This document shows positions 1 through 7,342 of a stretch of 20,283 bases of DNA, in pieces. How positions within the stretch are numbered: the stretch's first letter is position 1; each line of letters begins with the position of its first letter. Under the pieces are notes generated by a model that saw only the letters and a program-made list of their open reading frames with translations, made no database searches and was not told the DNA's origin. Origin of the DNA: Paracoccus zhejiangensis (lineage in GTDB: Bacteria > Pseudomonadota > Alphaproteobacteria > Rhodobacterales > Rhodobacteraceae); contig NZ_CP025434.1 of NCBI RefSeq assembly GCF_002847445.1, positions 1 to 20,283 of the forward strand. The letters are read 5' to 3'. Both the position numbers and the translations under genes were made by a program.

Positions 1-1123
1 CCATCATGACGATCGACCAGGGCTGCGGCAGATCGGCCGCGGCCTCGATCAGATGGCCGATCCCGCGATGGGGCGAAAATCCGCCTTGGAACAGCAGAAT
101 CTTGCGGTCGGGCGACAGCCCCGCGGCACGGTGCAACCGGCCGTCATCCTCGACCGCGCCGGCATTGCGGGTGGCGTTCATCACCACCTGCGCGGGCGGC
201 AGCCGCGGATAGTCGCGGGCATAGATGTCGCGGAAGCTTTCGCTGATGGTGACGAAGCCGTCGACATATCCTTGGGCATCGCCGATCACCTCGCGCATCA
301 GGAGACGGTCCTCTTCCGTGCCGGAGGCGACCTCCTCGTAGAACTCATGCGCGTCCCAGATCAGGAACAGCTTGGAATGGCGCTTCTTCAGCCGGGTGCC
401 GGCAATCAGGGCGATGATATCATGACAATGGACGATCTCGTGGCGCGTCGGATCGACCCGGTCTGCCAAAGCCCGGGCAATGGCGTGATAGCGTTCCTTG
501 CGATGGCTGGACAGTCGCCGGTCGCGCAGGCCGTTGACCACGCGGAACAGGACCCGTCGCAGGTTCAGCTCCAGTCGCTGGACCGCGAACAGGGCCGAAA
601 ACACCAGCATGAACAGCACCAGCCCGATGGCCCCCGAGACGATGCCATAACCGCCCACGATGATCAGGGTCAGGGCAAAGACGGCCATGGCCAGCCGCGC
701 AATCCGCTTGCGGTCGGAACTGTTGGTCTTCAGCGACCGGATCCCCAGCAGCACGAAGGGCGAGACCAGAACCAGCGCCCGGGCAAAGCCCTGCGGCGTC
801 TGCGGCAAGGCCAGCAGGAAGAAGACCGGCAGGACCGCCACCAGCAGGATCGCGTAATCCAGAACCAGCGGATAGATCTTGTCGGCCAGCGAATAGAACC
901 GCCCCTGCAGGGATTTCGGCGCGATGTCGACAATGGTCAGCGACCGGGCCCCGGGAACCGTCGCAGGGTAGGTCCCGGGCTTGGGCGAGGCGCCGATGAC
1001 ATCGACGACATACCCGGCCGCGCCCAGTGTTTCGACCTCTTTCAGGACGCGGGCATCTTTCAGGACATCGTTATGAACCAGAACTGCGACATGGCGCTGG
1101 CGGGCAGGGTCCGGGCTCGCCAT
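1..1123 (-). CDS. Glycosyltransferase (GT4-like) with internal membrane segments, 3' end cut by window edge
   Basis: The frame is open from an ATG at 1123 to the window edge, 374 codons with no stop. The start shares one base with the wbpE stop (TGATG), so translation is probably coupled. The N-terminus (residues about 10-45, HVAVLVHNDV then LKDARVLKEVETL) resembles the first Rossmann half of a GT-B enzyme. Hydrophobic stretches follow at about 86-106, 113-129 and 143-181. The soluble part resumes with HCHD (232-235), WDAHEFYEE (256-264) and FQGGFSPHRGIGHLIEAA (345-362), which match GT4-type sugar transferases. It probably transfers a sugar of the exopolysaccharide at the inner face of the cytoplasmic membrane, perhaps the diamino-uronate made by the upstream genes. 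Donor and acceptor cannot be read from the sequence. The missing 3' part should hold the rest of the nucleotide-sugar site. Confidence 0.85.
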   Translation of the reverse strand, partial: MASPDPARQRHVAVLVHNDVLKDARVLKEVETLGAAGYVVDVIGASPKPGTYPATVPGARSLTIVDIAPKSLQGRFYSLADKIYPLVLDYAILLVAVLPVFFLLALPQTPQGFARALVLVSPFVLLGIRSLKTNSSDRKRIARLAMAVFALTLIIVGGYGIVSGAIGLVLFMLVFSALFAVQRLELNLRRVLFRVVNGLRDRRLSSHRKERYHAIARALADRVDPTRHEIVHCHDIIALIAGTRLKKRHSKLFLIWDAHEFYEEVASGTEEDRLLMREVIGDAQGYVDGFVTISESFRDIYARDYPRLPPAQVVMNATRNAGAVEDDGRLHRAAGLSPDRKILLFQGGFSPHRGIGHLIEAAADLPQPWSIVMM

Positions 1124-2241
1124 CAAATCGCCTTGCGGATGGTGTCGATGACCCGGTCCTGATCGGCTTCGCTCAGATAGGGGTGCATCGGCAGGCTGAA
1201 GACGCGGCCGGCCAGATCCTCGGCCACCGGCAGTCCAGCCGGATCCTTGGGGTAACTGGCATAGGCGGTCTGGGTGTGCAGCGGACGCGGATAATAGACC
1301 ACACTGGGAATTCCCGCATCCTTCAGCGCCGCCATCAATCGGTCGCGTTCGGCACCGTCCCTGGCCTTCAGCGTGTATTGCGCCCAGACAGACTGGCAGT
1401 CATCCGGCACATGCGGGGTGGCGATGACATTGGACAGCCCCGCCTGATAGCGCTGCGCGACGCGCTGACGGGCGGCGATTTCATCCTCGTAAATCGCCAG
1501 CTTTTCCAACAGGATGGCCGCCTGCAACGTGTCCAGCCGCGAATTCAGCCCGATGCGCACATTGTCGTATTTGTCCCCGCCCTTGCCATGGACCCGCAGC
1601 GAATCCATCAGCTTGGCCAGATCATCGTCATCGGTAAAGACCGCACCGCCATCGCCATAGCAGCCCAAGGGCTTGGCCGGGAAGAACGAGGTGGTGGCAA
1701 TGGTGCCGATCGATCCGGTGCGGCGGCCACGATAGGTGGCGCCATAGCCCTGGGCGCTGTCGGCGACGATCCACAGGCCTTCCCGCTCGGCGATCTCCTC
1801 GATGGCATCGTAATCGGCGGGCAGGCCGAACAGATCGACGGGGATGATGCCCCTGGGCGTCAGCCCGGCCTCTTTTGCGGCGGCGATGGCGCGTTCCAGG
1901 CTGGCCGGGTCGATGTTGAAGCTTTCTTCCTGCACATCGACGAAGACCGGAGTGGCGCCAAACAGCGGCACGATCTCGGCCGTGGCGGCAAAGGTGAAGG
2001 TCGGGCAGAACACCGCATCCCCCGGACCCGCCTTCAGGGCCATCAGGGCCAGTTGCAGCGCATCGGTGCCATTGGCACAGCCAAGCGCATGCTTGACACC
2101 CGACAGCGCGGTCAGGCCGGCCTCGAACTGCTTGACTTCGGGCCCCATGATATAGGCGCCATGGGCCAGCACCGCCTGAATGCGGGTATCAATCCGGTCC
2201 TTGATGCGGGCCTGCTGGGCGCCGAGGTCGATGAACTGCAT
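1123..2241 (-). CDS. wbpE: DegT/DnrJ/EryC1 aminotransferase, WbpE type
   Basis: A 372-residue PLP-dependent sugar aminotransferase of normal family length. It starts MQFIDLGAQQ and ends IRKAI. The expected PLP lysine is K190 in SFFPAKPLGCYGDGGA. The DSAQ motif (161-164) and the GTDALQLAL phosphate-binding region (58-66) are present. In the known pathway WbpE transfers an amino group from glutamate to the 3-keto group of UDP-2-acetamido-3-oxo-glucuronate. The neighbours wbpA, wbpB and an acyltransferase fit that role. A run AAGGG lies just before the ATG at 2241 as a moderate ribosome binding site. The upstream acyltransferase ends 9 bases earlier, and the next gene overlaps the stop, so this is a mid-operon gene. 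The family is confident; the exact substrate rests on context. Confidence 0.9.
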   Translation of the reverse strand: MQFIDLGAQQARIKDRIDTRIQAVLAHGAYIMGPEVKQFEAGLTALSGVKHALGCANGTDALQLALMALKAGPGDAVFCPTFTFAATAEIVPLFGATPVFVDVQEESFNIDPASLERAIAAAKEAGLTPRGIIPVDLFGLPADYDAIEEIAEREGLWIVADSAQGYGATYRGRRTGSIGTIATTSFFPAKPLGCYGDGGAVFTDDDDLAKLMDSLRVHGKGGDKYDNVRIGLNSRLDTLQAAILLEKLAIYEDEIAARQRVAQRYQAGLSNVIATPHVPDDCQSVWAQYTLKARDGAERDRLMAALKDAGIPSVVYYPRPLHTQTAYASYPKDPAGLPVAEDLAGRVFSLPMHPYLSEADQDRVIDTIRKAI

Positions 2242-2250
2242 GGGGAACCC

Positions 2251-3156
2251 TTATCTGTAATCGCGGAGAATGTTGAGCCATCGGTCATGGGGCATCGCGA
2301 AATTGCCGGTGACGCGGCTGTCGTCGGGCACGTCGCGGGTGACCGCGGCGCCCAGGGTGACGGTCGAGCGGGTGCCGATGCGCAACCCGTTCGAGATGGT
2401 GCAGTTCGGCCCCAGATAGGCGTCGTCGCCGATCACGACCCGCCCGGAAATATCGCAACAGGCGCAGATGGTGACACGCTGGCCAATCAGGCAATCATGG
2501 GCGATGTAGGTCTGGGCATCGATCTTGGTCTCGTTGCCGATCTGGTTGAAGCCGCCAAAGGTCGACCGCGCCACGGTGCAGCCGGGCAGAAGGGTGACAT
2601 GATCCCCGATCCGGACCCCGCCGGCCTGCCGCAGCAGGGCCTTGGGCGAGGCGCCGGATTTCTGCTCGAACGCCTCCATCCCGATCACGCAGGTCGCGCC
2701 GATCTGGCATCCCGCACCGATGATCGAGCGTTCAAAGATGACGGCGTTGGGGCCGATCACGCTGCCGGCGCCGATGCTGACATTGCGTTCCGGGACATAG
2801 GCCCCCGGCATGATGATGGCCGAGGGATCGATGCGGCTGTCGAAATCGGTCCACAGAAAGCCCGGCATCGCGGCCAGATGTTCATGGATGGCCATGGCGG
2901 TGACAACGGGCTTTTCGGCGATCACCACCCCGGCCCCCCCGGGCACGGCATCGGCCAGATCTGCCGGGACGACGAAGGCGGCGATGCCGGTTTCCCCTGC
3001 CGCCTCGTCCAGATGGTTCTGCTTGCCGCATGGCACCAGCCGGCCATCCAGCCGGGTCGGGACCTTGCCGACACAGGCAATCTCCGCGTCACGGCGAACA
3101 TCCAGCCCCAGGATGGGCGCCAGTTCCGATAGCGCGATGCGATTGCCGGTGAACAT
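2251..3156 (-). CDS. LpxD-like hexapeptide-repeat N-acyltransferase in the WbpD position
   Basis: A 301-residue protein with a mixed N-terminal domain (about 1-105) followed by a left-handed beta-helix of isoleucine-rich hexapeptides (about 106-275, for example IGAGSVIGPNAVI). The segment KIDAQTYIAHDCLIGQ (211-226) matches the LpxD catalytic block, with H220 as the likely general base. The operon position between wbpB and wbpE suggests that it acylates the 3-amino group of the UDP-diamino-uronate, the step done by WbpD in Pseudomonas. WbpD is much shorter (about 190 residues) and uses acetyl-CoA. This protein has the two-domain architecture of LpxD, an acyl-ACP enzyme, so the acyl group may not be acetyl. 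It could also be a second LpxD-like enzyme unrelated to this sugar. The start ATG overlaps the wbpB stop (TGATG). Confidence 0.85.
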   Translation of the reverse strand: MFTGNRIALSELAPILGLDVRRDAEIACVGKVPTRLDGRLVPCGKQNHLDEAAGETGIAAFVVPADLADAVPGGAGVVIAEKPVVTAMAIHEHLAAMPGFLWTDFDSRIDPSAIIMPGAYVPERNVSIGAGSVIGPNAVIFERSIIGAGCQIGATCVIGMEAFEQKSGASPKALLRQAGGVRIGDHVTLLPGCTVARSTFGGFNQIGNETKIDAQTYIAHDCLIGQRVTICACCDISGRVVIGDDAYLGPNCTISNGLRIGTRSTVTLGAAVTRDVPDDSRVTGNFAMPHDRWLNILRDYR

Positions 3157-4124
3157 CAGCCGGCGCTCATCGCCGCGCTGGCGCGCTCCAGCACCTCGAC
3201 CACGGCCAGTCCTTCGGCCCCGTCAGTGCGCGGCTGGCGACCGTCACGGATGGCCGCCACGAAATGTTCGCATTCGGTGCGCAGCGGTTCGCCCTGAGGC
3301 ACGTCGATGAATTCGGCCTCGGCCTTGTGCGGGACCGGCACCGGGCCGGCGGTGTCGATGCGGTGGCGATAGATGGCCAGCTTCTGGCCCCAGTCGGGCA
3401 GGGTGTCGTCGAAGACCGCCATGCCGGCATCGCCCACCGCCACCAGCCGCTGTTCCTTGAACGGATGGCACCACGAGGTGAACACATGCCCGCGCAACCC
3501 GTTTTCAAAGCCGATCTGCACGGTGGCCATATCGGCGATGTTCGGCGTCACGAAGGCCGCCCCCTGGGCGCTGACATGGCTGACCGGGCTGTTCGCCAGC
3601 GCCAGCAGCATCGAGATGTCATGCGGGGCAAAGGACCACAGCACGTCTTCCTCGGTCCGGAATTTACCCAGCGACAGGCGGTTGGAATAGACATAGCGCA
3701 GCGTTCCGATATCACCAGCGCCGACCAGATCGCGCAGGGCCGCGAAGATCGGGTGATATTGCAGCAGGTGCCCGACCATCAGGATGCGGCCGGTATCGCG
3801 GGCCGTGTCGATCATCGCCCGGCAATCGGCCATGGTCAGCGCCAGCGGCTTTTCGACATAGACATGCTTTCCGGCCTGCAGCGCCGCGATGGCGCCCGCG
3901 GCATGGGTTTCGGCCGGGGTGGCAAAGGCCACCCCCTGGATCGCCGGATCGGCCAGAACCTGATCCAGCGTCCTCGCCGGCACACCGAATTCGGCCGACA
4001 TCTTTTCGGCCGTGGGCGCGTGCGGATCGACGATCGCGCCCAGGGCCCCGATCTGGGCAAAATTGCGGGTCAGGTTCTTGCCCCAGTGGCCGCAGCCGAC
4101 CTGTGCGATACGGATCTCAGCCAT
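3156..4124 (-). CDS. wbpB: Gfo/Idh/MocA-family sugar dehydrogenase, WbpB type
   Basis: A 322-residue NAD-dependent oxidoreductase. The N-terminal Rossmann fold carries the GCGHWG dinucleotide loop (10-15). The family EKP motif is at 91-93 with K92 as a likely catalytic lysine, and FAPHDISML (166-173) supplies the conserved histidine H168. WbpB oxidises the 3-hydroxyl of UDP-N-acetylglucosaminuronate to a ketone, the substrate for the WbpE aminotransferase; the order wbpA-wbpB-acyltransferase-wbpE here supports that. The ATG at 4124 has a good upstream purine run (GGAAAGAAG). The gene begins 18 bases after the wbpA stop and its own stop overlaps the next ATG. The family is certain; the assignment to WbpB comes from context and length (about 316-320 residues is usual). 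Confidence 0.9.
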   Translation of the reverse strand: MAEIRIAQVGCGHWGKNLTRNFAQIGALGAIVDPHAPTAEKMSAEFGVPARTLDQVLADPAIQGVAFATPAETHAAGAIAALQAGKHVYVEKPLALTMADCRAMIDTARDTGRILMVGHLLQYHPIFAALRDLVGAGDIGTLRYVYSNRLSLGKFRTEEDVLWSFAPHDISMLLALANSPVSHVSAQGAAFVTPNIADMATVQIGFENGLRGHVFTSWCHPFKEQRLVAVGDAGMAVFDDTLPDWGQKLAIYRHRIDTAGPVPVPHKAEAEFIDVPQGEPLRTECEHFVAAIRDGRQPRTDGAEGLAVVEVLERASAAMSAG

Positions 4125-4142
4125 CTTCTTTCCGGTCTCTCT

Positions 4143-5450
4143 TCAGGCGCGGGCCAGATTTTCGGCGCTCTGGCCGCGGAATTTGCCGCGTGTGTCGATC
4201 AGCAACTGCGCATTGTCGCGGATCATGTCGTAATCGAAATCACTGTGATCGGTCAGCAGCACAACGGCGTCGAATCCGGCCACCACCTCGGGGGTCAGAT
4301 CGACCGAGCCGAGATCAAAGTGATGTTCGCGCATTTTCGGGAAGACCGGCACGTTGCTGTCGGAATAGGACACATCGGCGCCCCAGTCACGCAGCCGTTC
4401 CATCACGAAGACCGAGGGACTTTCGCGCATGTCGTCGACATCGCGCTTATAGGCGATCCCGAGCGCCAGGACGCGGGCGCCCGACAGCGACTTGCCGCGC
4501 GCGTTCAGCGCCGAAACCAGCCGCGAGACGACATAATCCGGCATGCCGGCATTGATCTCTCCGGCCAGCTCGATGAAACGCGTGTGCAGCCCGTATTCGC
4601 GCGCCTTCCAGGTCAGGTAGAAGGGATCGATCGGGATGCAGTGCCCACCGATCCCGGGACCGGGATAGAAGGCGGTAAAGCCGAAGGGCTTGGTCGCGGC
4701 GGCATCGACGATTTCGAAGATATCCATGCCCATGCGGTCGGTGACCAGCTTCAGCTCGTTCACCAGTCCGATATTCACCGCGCGATGGATGTTTTCCAGC
4801 AGCTTGACCATCTCTGCCGCGCGGGTCGAGCTGACCGAAACCACCTTGTCGATGAAATGGCCATAGAGCGCCAGCCCGGCCGTCAGACAGCCCGGCGTCA
4901 TGCCGCCCACGACCTTGGGAATGGTGCGGGTGTCGAAATTCGGATTGCCCGGGTCCTCGCGCTCGGGCGAATAGACCAGAAAGAAATCCTGCCCCGGGGT
5001 CAGACCGGCCTTTTCGACATAGGGGGCCAGAACCTCGTCGGTGGTGCCCGGCCAGGTCGTGCTTTCCAGCGACAGCAGCTGGCCGGCCCGAAGCGAGGGG
5101 GCGATCTGGTCCATGGTGGCGACGATGAAGCTGAGATCGGGCTCGCGATATTTGTTCAGCGGCGTCGGCACGCAGATGATCAGCGCATCGCATTCGCCAG
5201 CGCGGGAAAAATCGGTGGTGGCCTCGAAACCACCTGCGCGCATCCCGGCGATGCTGGCATTCGAGATATGCTTGATCGGGCTGCGGCCCGCATTCAATTC
5301 CTCGACACGTCCGGCATCGATGTCAAAGCCAAGAACCGGCAGCCCTGTCTCGACAATGCGCAACGCCAGCGGAATACCGACATAGCCAAGGCCGAGAATC
5401 CCGACCCGAGCCTGCTTCGTCGTAACCCTTGCCACGAAATCTGCTGGCAT
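4143..5450 (-). CDS. wbpA: UDP-N-acetyl-D-glucosamine 6-dehydrogenase, WbpA type
   Basis: A UDP-sugar dehydrogenase of 435 residues from the ATG at 5450. This start is chosen because AGGA lies about 8 bases upstream and the Rossmann motif [13 protein letters not shown] follows within 20 residues. The open frame runs further upstream to 5537, but that extension is low-complexity basic sequence. Visible marks are the GxGxxG loop, CVPTPL, the ESTTWPGTT segment, and the active-site region [17 protein letters not shown] with its catalytic cysteine. The enzyme oxidises C6 of UDP-GlcNAc twice with NAD to give UDP-GlcNAcA, the first committed step of the diamino-uronate pathway. It is the first gene of a five-gene minus-strand operon. 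UDP-ManNAc dehydrogenase (WecC) is the main alternative, but the wbpB/wbpE neighbours favour WbpA. Confidence 0.92.
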   Translation of the reverse strand: MPADFVARVTTKQARVGILGLGYVGIPLALRIVETGLPVLGFDIDAGRVEELNAGRSPIKHISNASIAGMRAGGFEATTDFSRAGECDALIICVPTPLNKYREPDLSFIVATMDQIAPSLRAGQLLSLESTTWPGTTDEVLAPYVEKAGLTPGQDFFLVYSPEREDPGNPNFDTRTIPKVVGGMTPGCLTAGLALYGHFIDKVVSVSSTRAAEMVKLLENIHRAVNIGLVNELKLVTDRMGMDIFEIVDAAATKPFGFTAFYPGPGIGGHCIPIDPFYLTWKAREYGLHTRFIELAGEINAGMPDYVVSRLVSALNARGKSLSGARVLALGIAYKRDVDDMRESPSVFVMERLRDWGADVSYSDSNVPVFPKMREHHFDLGSVDLTPEVVAGFDAVVLLTDHSDFDYDMIRDNAQLLIDTRGKFRGQSAENLARA

Positions 5451-5994
5451 ACTGTTTTTCCTGTCCCTGTCCTTGTCCGCCCCGGCCTGCGGGTGGCGGT
5501 TACGCCCCCGCGCCAAGTGCGCATCTTCTTTACTCAATTCATCAGAGGGTCAAGGGTGGCCCTTGGGGAAAATCAGCGCGGCAGATTGACATTTGCTCAT
5601 AATCATACTCGTGCCTCCCTTTCCCGAATCTTCGGGGCACTTGCCCCCTATTGCCGGACTGCCAGACCCGCTTTCCCGCGGGCAAGAACTTCAGCCTCGC
5701 GATGACAGCCAGACAGCACGGTCTTCCGGGAAGAAGCACGCAAAGGACCGGATTGTCGCGCGCCTGGAGCATCGGCAAAGGACCGGACCAACGCCGGGCG
5801 AACCGCCCATCTACGCATCAAGAGCAAATTAAAATACATTAATATCAACATTATAAAGAAATATTCCTTCCCGTATGCACGAGGATAGGCCTTGAAACGA
5901 CCCTTCACCGGGACCGCAGTGTTGATCCGGCAATGTCGGCGCCTGCCCGAGTTGACAGCGGTCAACTTCACCGGCCATGCACCATGCATCCGCA
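5451..5994. other. Intergenic region between repC and wbpA: likely promoter area, AT-rich block, hairpin
   Basis: No convincing gene is seen; the short frames here lack ribosome sites and protein-like composition. The region should hold the promoter of the wbpA operon and the end of the rep transcript. An AT-rich block at 5820-5870 stands out in this GC-rich window and contains an exact TATAAT on the minus strand (5855-5850), but no good -35 box precedes it. A short perfect inverted repeat, CCCGAA at 5623-5628 and TTCGGG at 5631-5636, is flanked by GTGC and GCAC and could form a hairpin in the wbpA leader. It lacks a T-run, so it is not a clear terminator. A near-palindrome, CTTTCCCGCGGGCAAG, sits at 5671-5686. 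A parS-type palindrome (5951-5966) is listed separately. Confidence 0.4.
5951..5966. other. parS: parS-like centromere palindrome downstream of repC
   Basis: GTTGACAGCGGTCAAC has perfect 6-base arms (GTTGAC and GTCAAC) and differs at one base from the fully palindromic copy at 7204-7219. Both fit the 16-base pattern known for repABC plasmid centromeres, GTT-2-C-1-GC-1-G-2-AAC. Such sites are bound by RepB (ParB-like) and drive segregation together with RepA. It lies 29 bases beyond the repC stop, a location known for parS in some rhizobial repABC plasmids. No other match to the pattern was noticed in the window. Confidence 0.75.
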
Positions 5995-7155
5995 TCACAC
6001 CGCCCGTTCATTCTCGGCCCGCAGCAAGGCCATCACCATCGGACCGGGCGAGAAGGCCCCCTGCCCCGCCTTCTCCGTGAGCGCCCGTAAATAGCCGCCC
6101 GGACACGCGATTGTCTCGGCGCGCTGCAATATGCAGGCCAGCGTCACTGCGGCGACTGCGTCACCCATACTCTGCCGTGCCTGTGTCCAGGCATCGGCGC
6201 TGATGCCCAACATGGGCCGCACGAAGTTTGCCACCGCGACCAGAGCCCGCCAGTCATGGATGCCCTCGGTCGCATAGTCACGAATATCTGGGGCGGCTTT
6301 CAGCACCAGAGCCAAGGGGATCGCCGGTTCGGCTCTTTGCGTGGGTGTCGCTTTTTGCTGTTCACAGCAAGGATCAGATTCAGAGGAGTCTGGGTTTGAA
6401 TTCTGTTGGTGCCGCTCATTATCGGCGTCACTGCCGCCCATTTTTTCTGTTTTAATGAGAGCGCGGGCCCGGTCCAGCAGGATATCGGCCTCGGCCGCGA
6501 ACTGCGCCATGATGCCGATATCCAGTTTGCGCCGCAGCGCGCGCTGCAGCGACGCCACCGCCTGCAAAAGGCCGTCAGGGACGCGCCCGCCGGTTTCCTC
6601 GGCCCAGACAATCAGCTTGCTGGCGTCACGCAGGCGGACCACCACCATTTCGCGCAGGCGGCGCAGGGCCAGAGCGTCTCGGCGGGCGGTTTCGGCGGCG
6701 GCGGCAATACGCGGGCTGAGGACCAGCAGGGGCCGCAGATCGAAGCCGAAAGCCCGATCCAGCACACCCGAACGGTCCCGGGTGGCATAGCGCTTGCCGT
6801 TCGGGCTGTCGCGGCGCAGGATCAGCCCCGCCGCCGTCAGCGCCGCCAGGTGCCGCCGCAGCGTGCTTTCGGCCATGCCATGCGCCCGATCCGACAACGC
6901 AGCGTTTGACGGGAAGACGATCAGCTTCTCATCATCGGCCAGAACCTTGCCCGGGTGGAAGCTGAGCAGGGCCGAGAGCACCACCAGATCACGATCGCTG
7001 ACAGCAAAACTGGCACGGGCGGTGGTCAGGTCGCGCAGCAGAGCCCATTTGTCTGGTTCCGCCTGCAGGGCAGGGGCCTCGGCAAGGGCCTGGGTTGCCA
7101 GAAGGCCAGCCGTTACCGGCTGCCGCCCGAAGGGCGTCATTGAAATATGTCGCAT
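5995..7155 (-). CDS. repC: Plasmid replication initiator RepC
   Basis: A 386-residue protein of usual RepC length. The N-terminus MRHISMTPFGRQPVTAGLLA is typical of the family (TPFGRxPVT). A winged-helix DNA-binding region is visible at about 75-125 (LSDRAHGMAESTLRRHLAALTAAGLI is its core). A polar linker at about 238-275, rich in S, N, Q and E, joins a second helical domain near the C-terminus (290-380). RepC is the initiator of repABC plasmids and acts on an origin inside its own gene. It is the last gene of repA-repB-repC. The ATG at 7155 is taken; an in-frame ATG at 7140 is possible, and neither has a strong ribosome binding site. Weak initiation fits control by the counter-transcribed RNA encoded just upstream. 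Confidence 0.93.
   Translation of the reverse strand: MRHISMTPFGRQPVTAGLLATQALAEAPALQAEPDKWALLRDLTTARASFAVSDRDLVVLSALLSFHPGKVLADDEKLIVFPSNAALSDRAHGMAESTLRRHLAALTAAGLILRRDSPNGKRYATRDRSGVLDRAFGFDLRPLLVLSPRIAAAAETARRDALALRRLREMVVVRLRDASKLIVWAEETGGRVPDGLLQAVASLQRALRRKLDIGIMAQFAAEADILLDRARALIKTEKMGGSDADNERHQQNSNPDSSESDPCCEQQKATPTQRAEPAIPLALVLKAAPDIRDYATEGIHDWRALVAVANFVRPMLGISADAWTQARQSMGDAVAAVTLACILQRAETIACPGGYLRALTEKAGQGAFSPGPMVMALLRAENERAV
6345..6465. other. AT-richer segment inside repC, candidate oriV
   Basis: This stretch is clearly less GC-rich than the rest of repC and includes runs such as CTTTTTG (6351-6357) and ATTTTTTCTGTTTTAATGA (6440-6458). It encodes the polar linker of RepC. In repABC plasmids the origin lies within repC and is associated with an AT-rich segment, so this is the best local candidate. 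No iterons are visible. The low GC could also simply reflect the linker's amino acid composition. Confidence 0.4.
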
Positions 7156-7203
7156 ATTGTCAGTTCACGCGGGCAGAAAAGATCGTTCGCCGGAACAGAC
7201 GTT

Positions 7204-7219
7204 GTTGACAGCTGTCAAC
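7204..7219. other. parS: parS-like centromere palindrome between repB and repC
   Basis: GTTGACAGCTGTCAAC is a perfect 16-base palindrome and fits the known repABC centromere pattern GTT-2-C-1-GC-1-G-2-AAC exactly. A copy differing at one position lies downstream of repC at 5951. RepB is expected to bind it. Its left half supplies the TTGACA -35 hexamer of the predicted plus-strand ctRNA promoter, so RepB bound here could influence that promoter. Confidence 0.85.
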
Positions 7220-7234
7220 TCTTGCCGCTATCTT
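7205..7234 (+). promoter_or_regulatory. Predicted promoter of the counter-transcribed RNA
   Basis: A perfect -35 hexamer TTGACA (7205-7210) is followed after 18 bases by TATCTT (7229-7234, 4 of 6 to consensus), which predicts a start near 7241 on the plus strand, antisense to the rep operon. This is where repABC plasmids carry the promoter of the small antisense RNA. The -35 box lies inside the parS palindrome. Confidence 0.65.
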
Positions 7235-7240
7235 CGGGGT

Positions 7241-7295
7241 GTGAGAATGAAAGAGCGGCCTTTCGGGATGTCATGTCCTGGGGGGCTTCTTTTTT
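7241..7295 (+). ncRNA. Counter-transcribed RNA (incompatibility RNA) of the repABC module, predicted
   Basis: Between the predicted start near 7241 and the T-run ending at 7295 lies a transcript of about 55 bases, the usual size of repABC antisense RNAs. It is encoded opposite to repC in the repB-repC gap, the standard place. It would pair with the repC leader and reduce RepC synthesis, which sets copy number and incompatibility. Its 3' half folds into a 12-base-pair hairpin that relies on five G-U pairs. These pairs exist only in the plus-strand RNA, so the strand assignment comes from the sequence itself. The exact 5' end is an estimate. Confidence 0.7.
7258..7295 (+). terminator. Rho-independent terminator of the ctRNA
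   Basis: Bases 7258-7269 pair with 7275-7286 around a 5-base loop, giving 12 continuous pairs, five of them G-U. The stem is followed directly by TTCTTTTTT (7287-7295). The minus-strand equivalent would have A-C mismatches, so the signal belongs to plus-strand RNA. The stem doubles as the hairpin of the ctRNA. Confidence 0.75.
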
Positions 7296-7342
7296 GCCTG
7301 TTTCGTGCCTCCTTGCTGGTTCTATACCTGTTCTCGCCGCCG

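Noticed and set aside
1027..3132. Very long plus-strand open frame opposite wbpE and the acyltransferase
   Set aside because: It is antisense to two clearly recognised genes. Long opposite-strand frames are expected in GC-rich DNA, and the translation has no family-like motifs.
3264..5705. 813-codon plus-strand open frame opposite wbpB and wbpA
   Set aside because: It mirrors the real minus-strand genes, has a composition rich in D, G, R, H and Q, and shows no domain.
5648..5998. 116-codon minus-strand frame between repC and wbpA
   Set aside because: It overlaps the parS-like site and an AT-rich block, has no ribosome binding site, and its composition is unlike a protein apart from one short hydrophobic run encoded by the AT-rich block.
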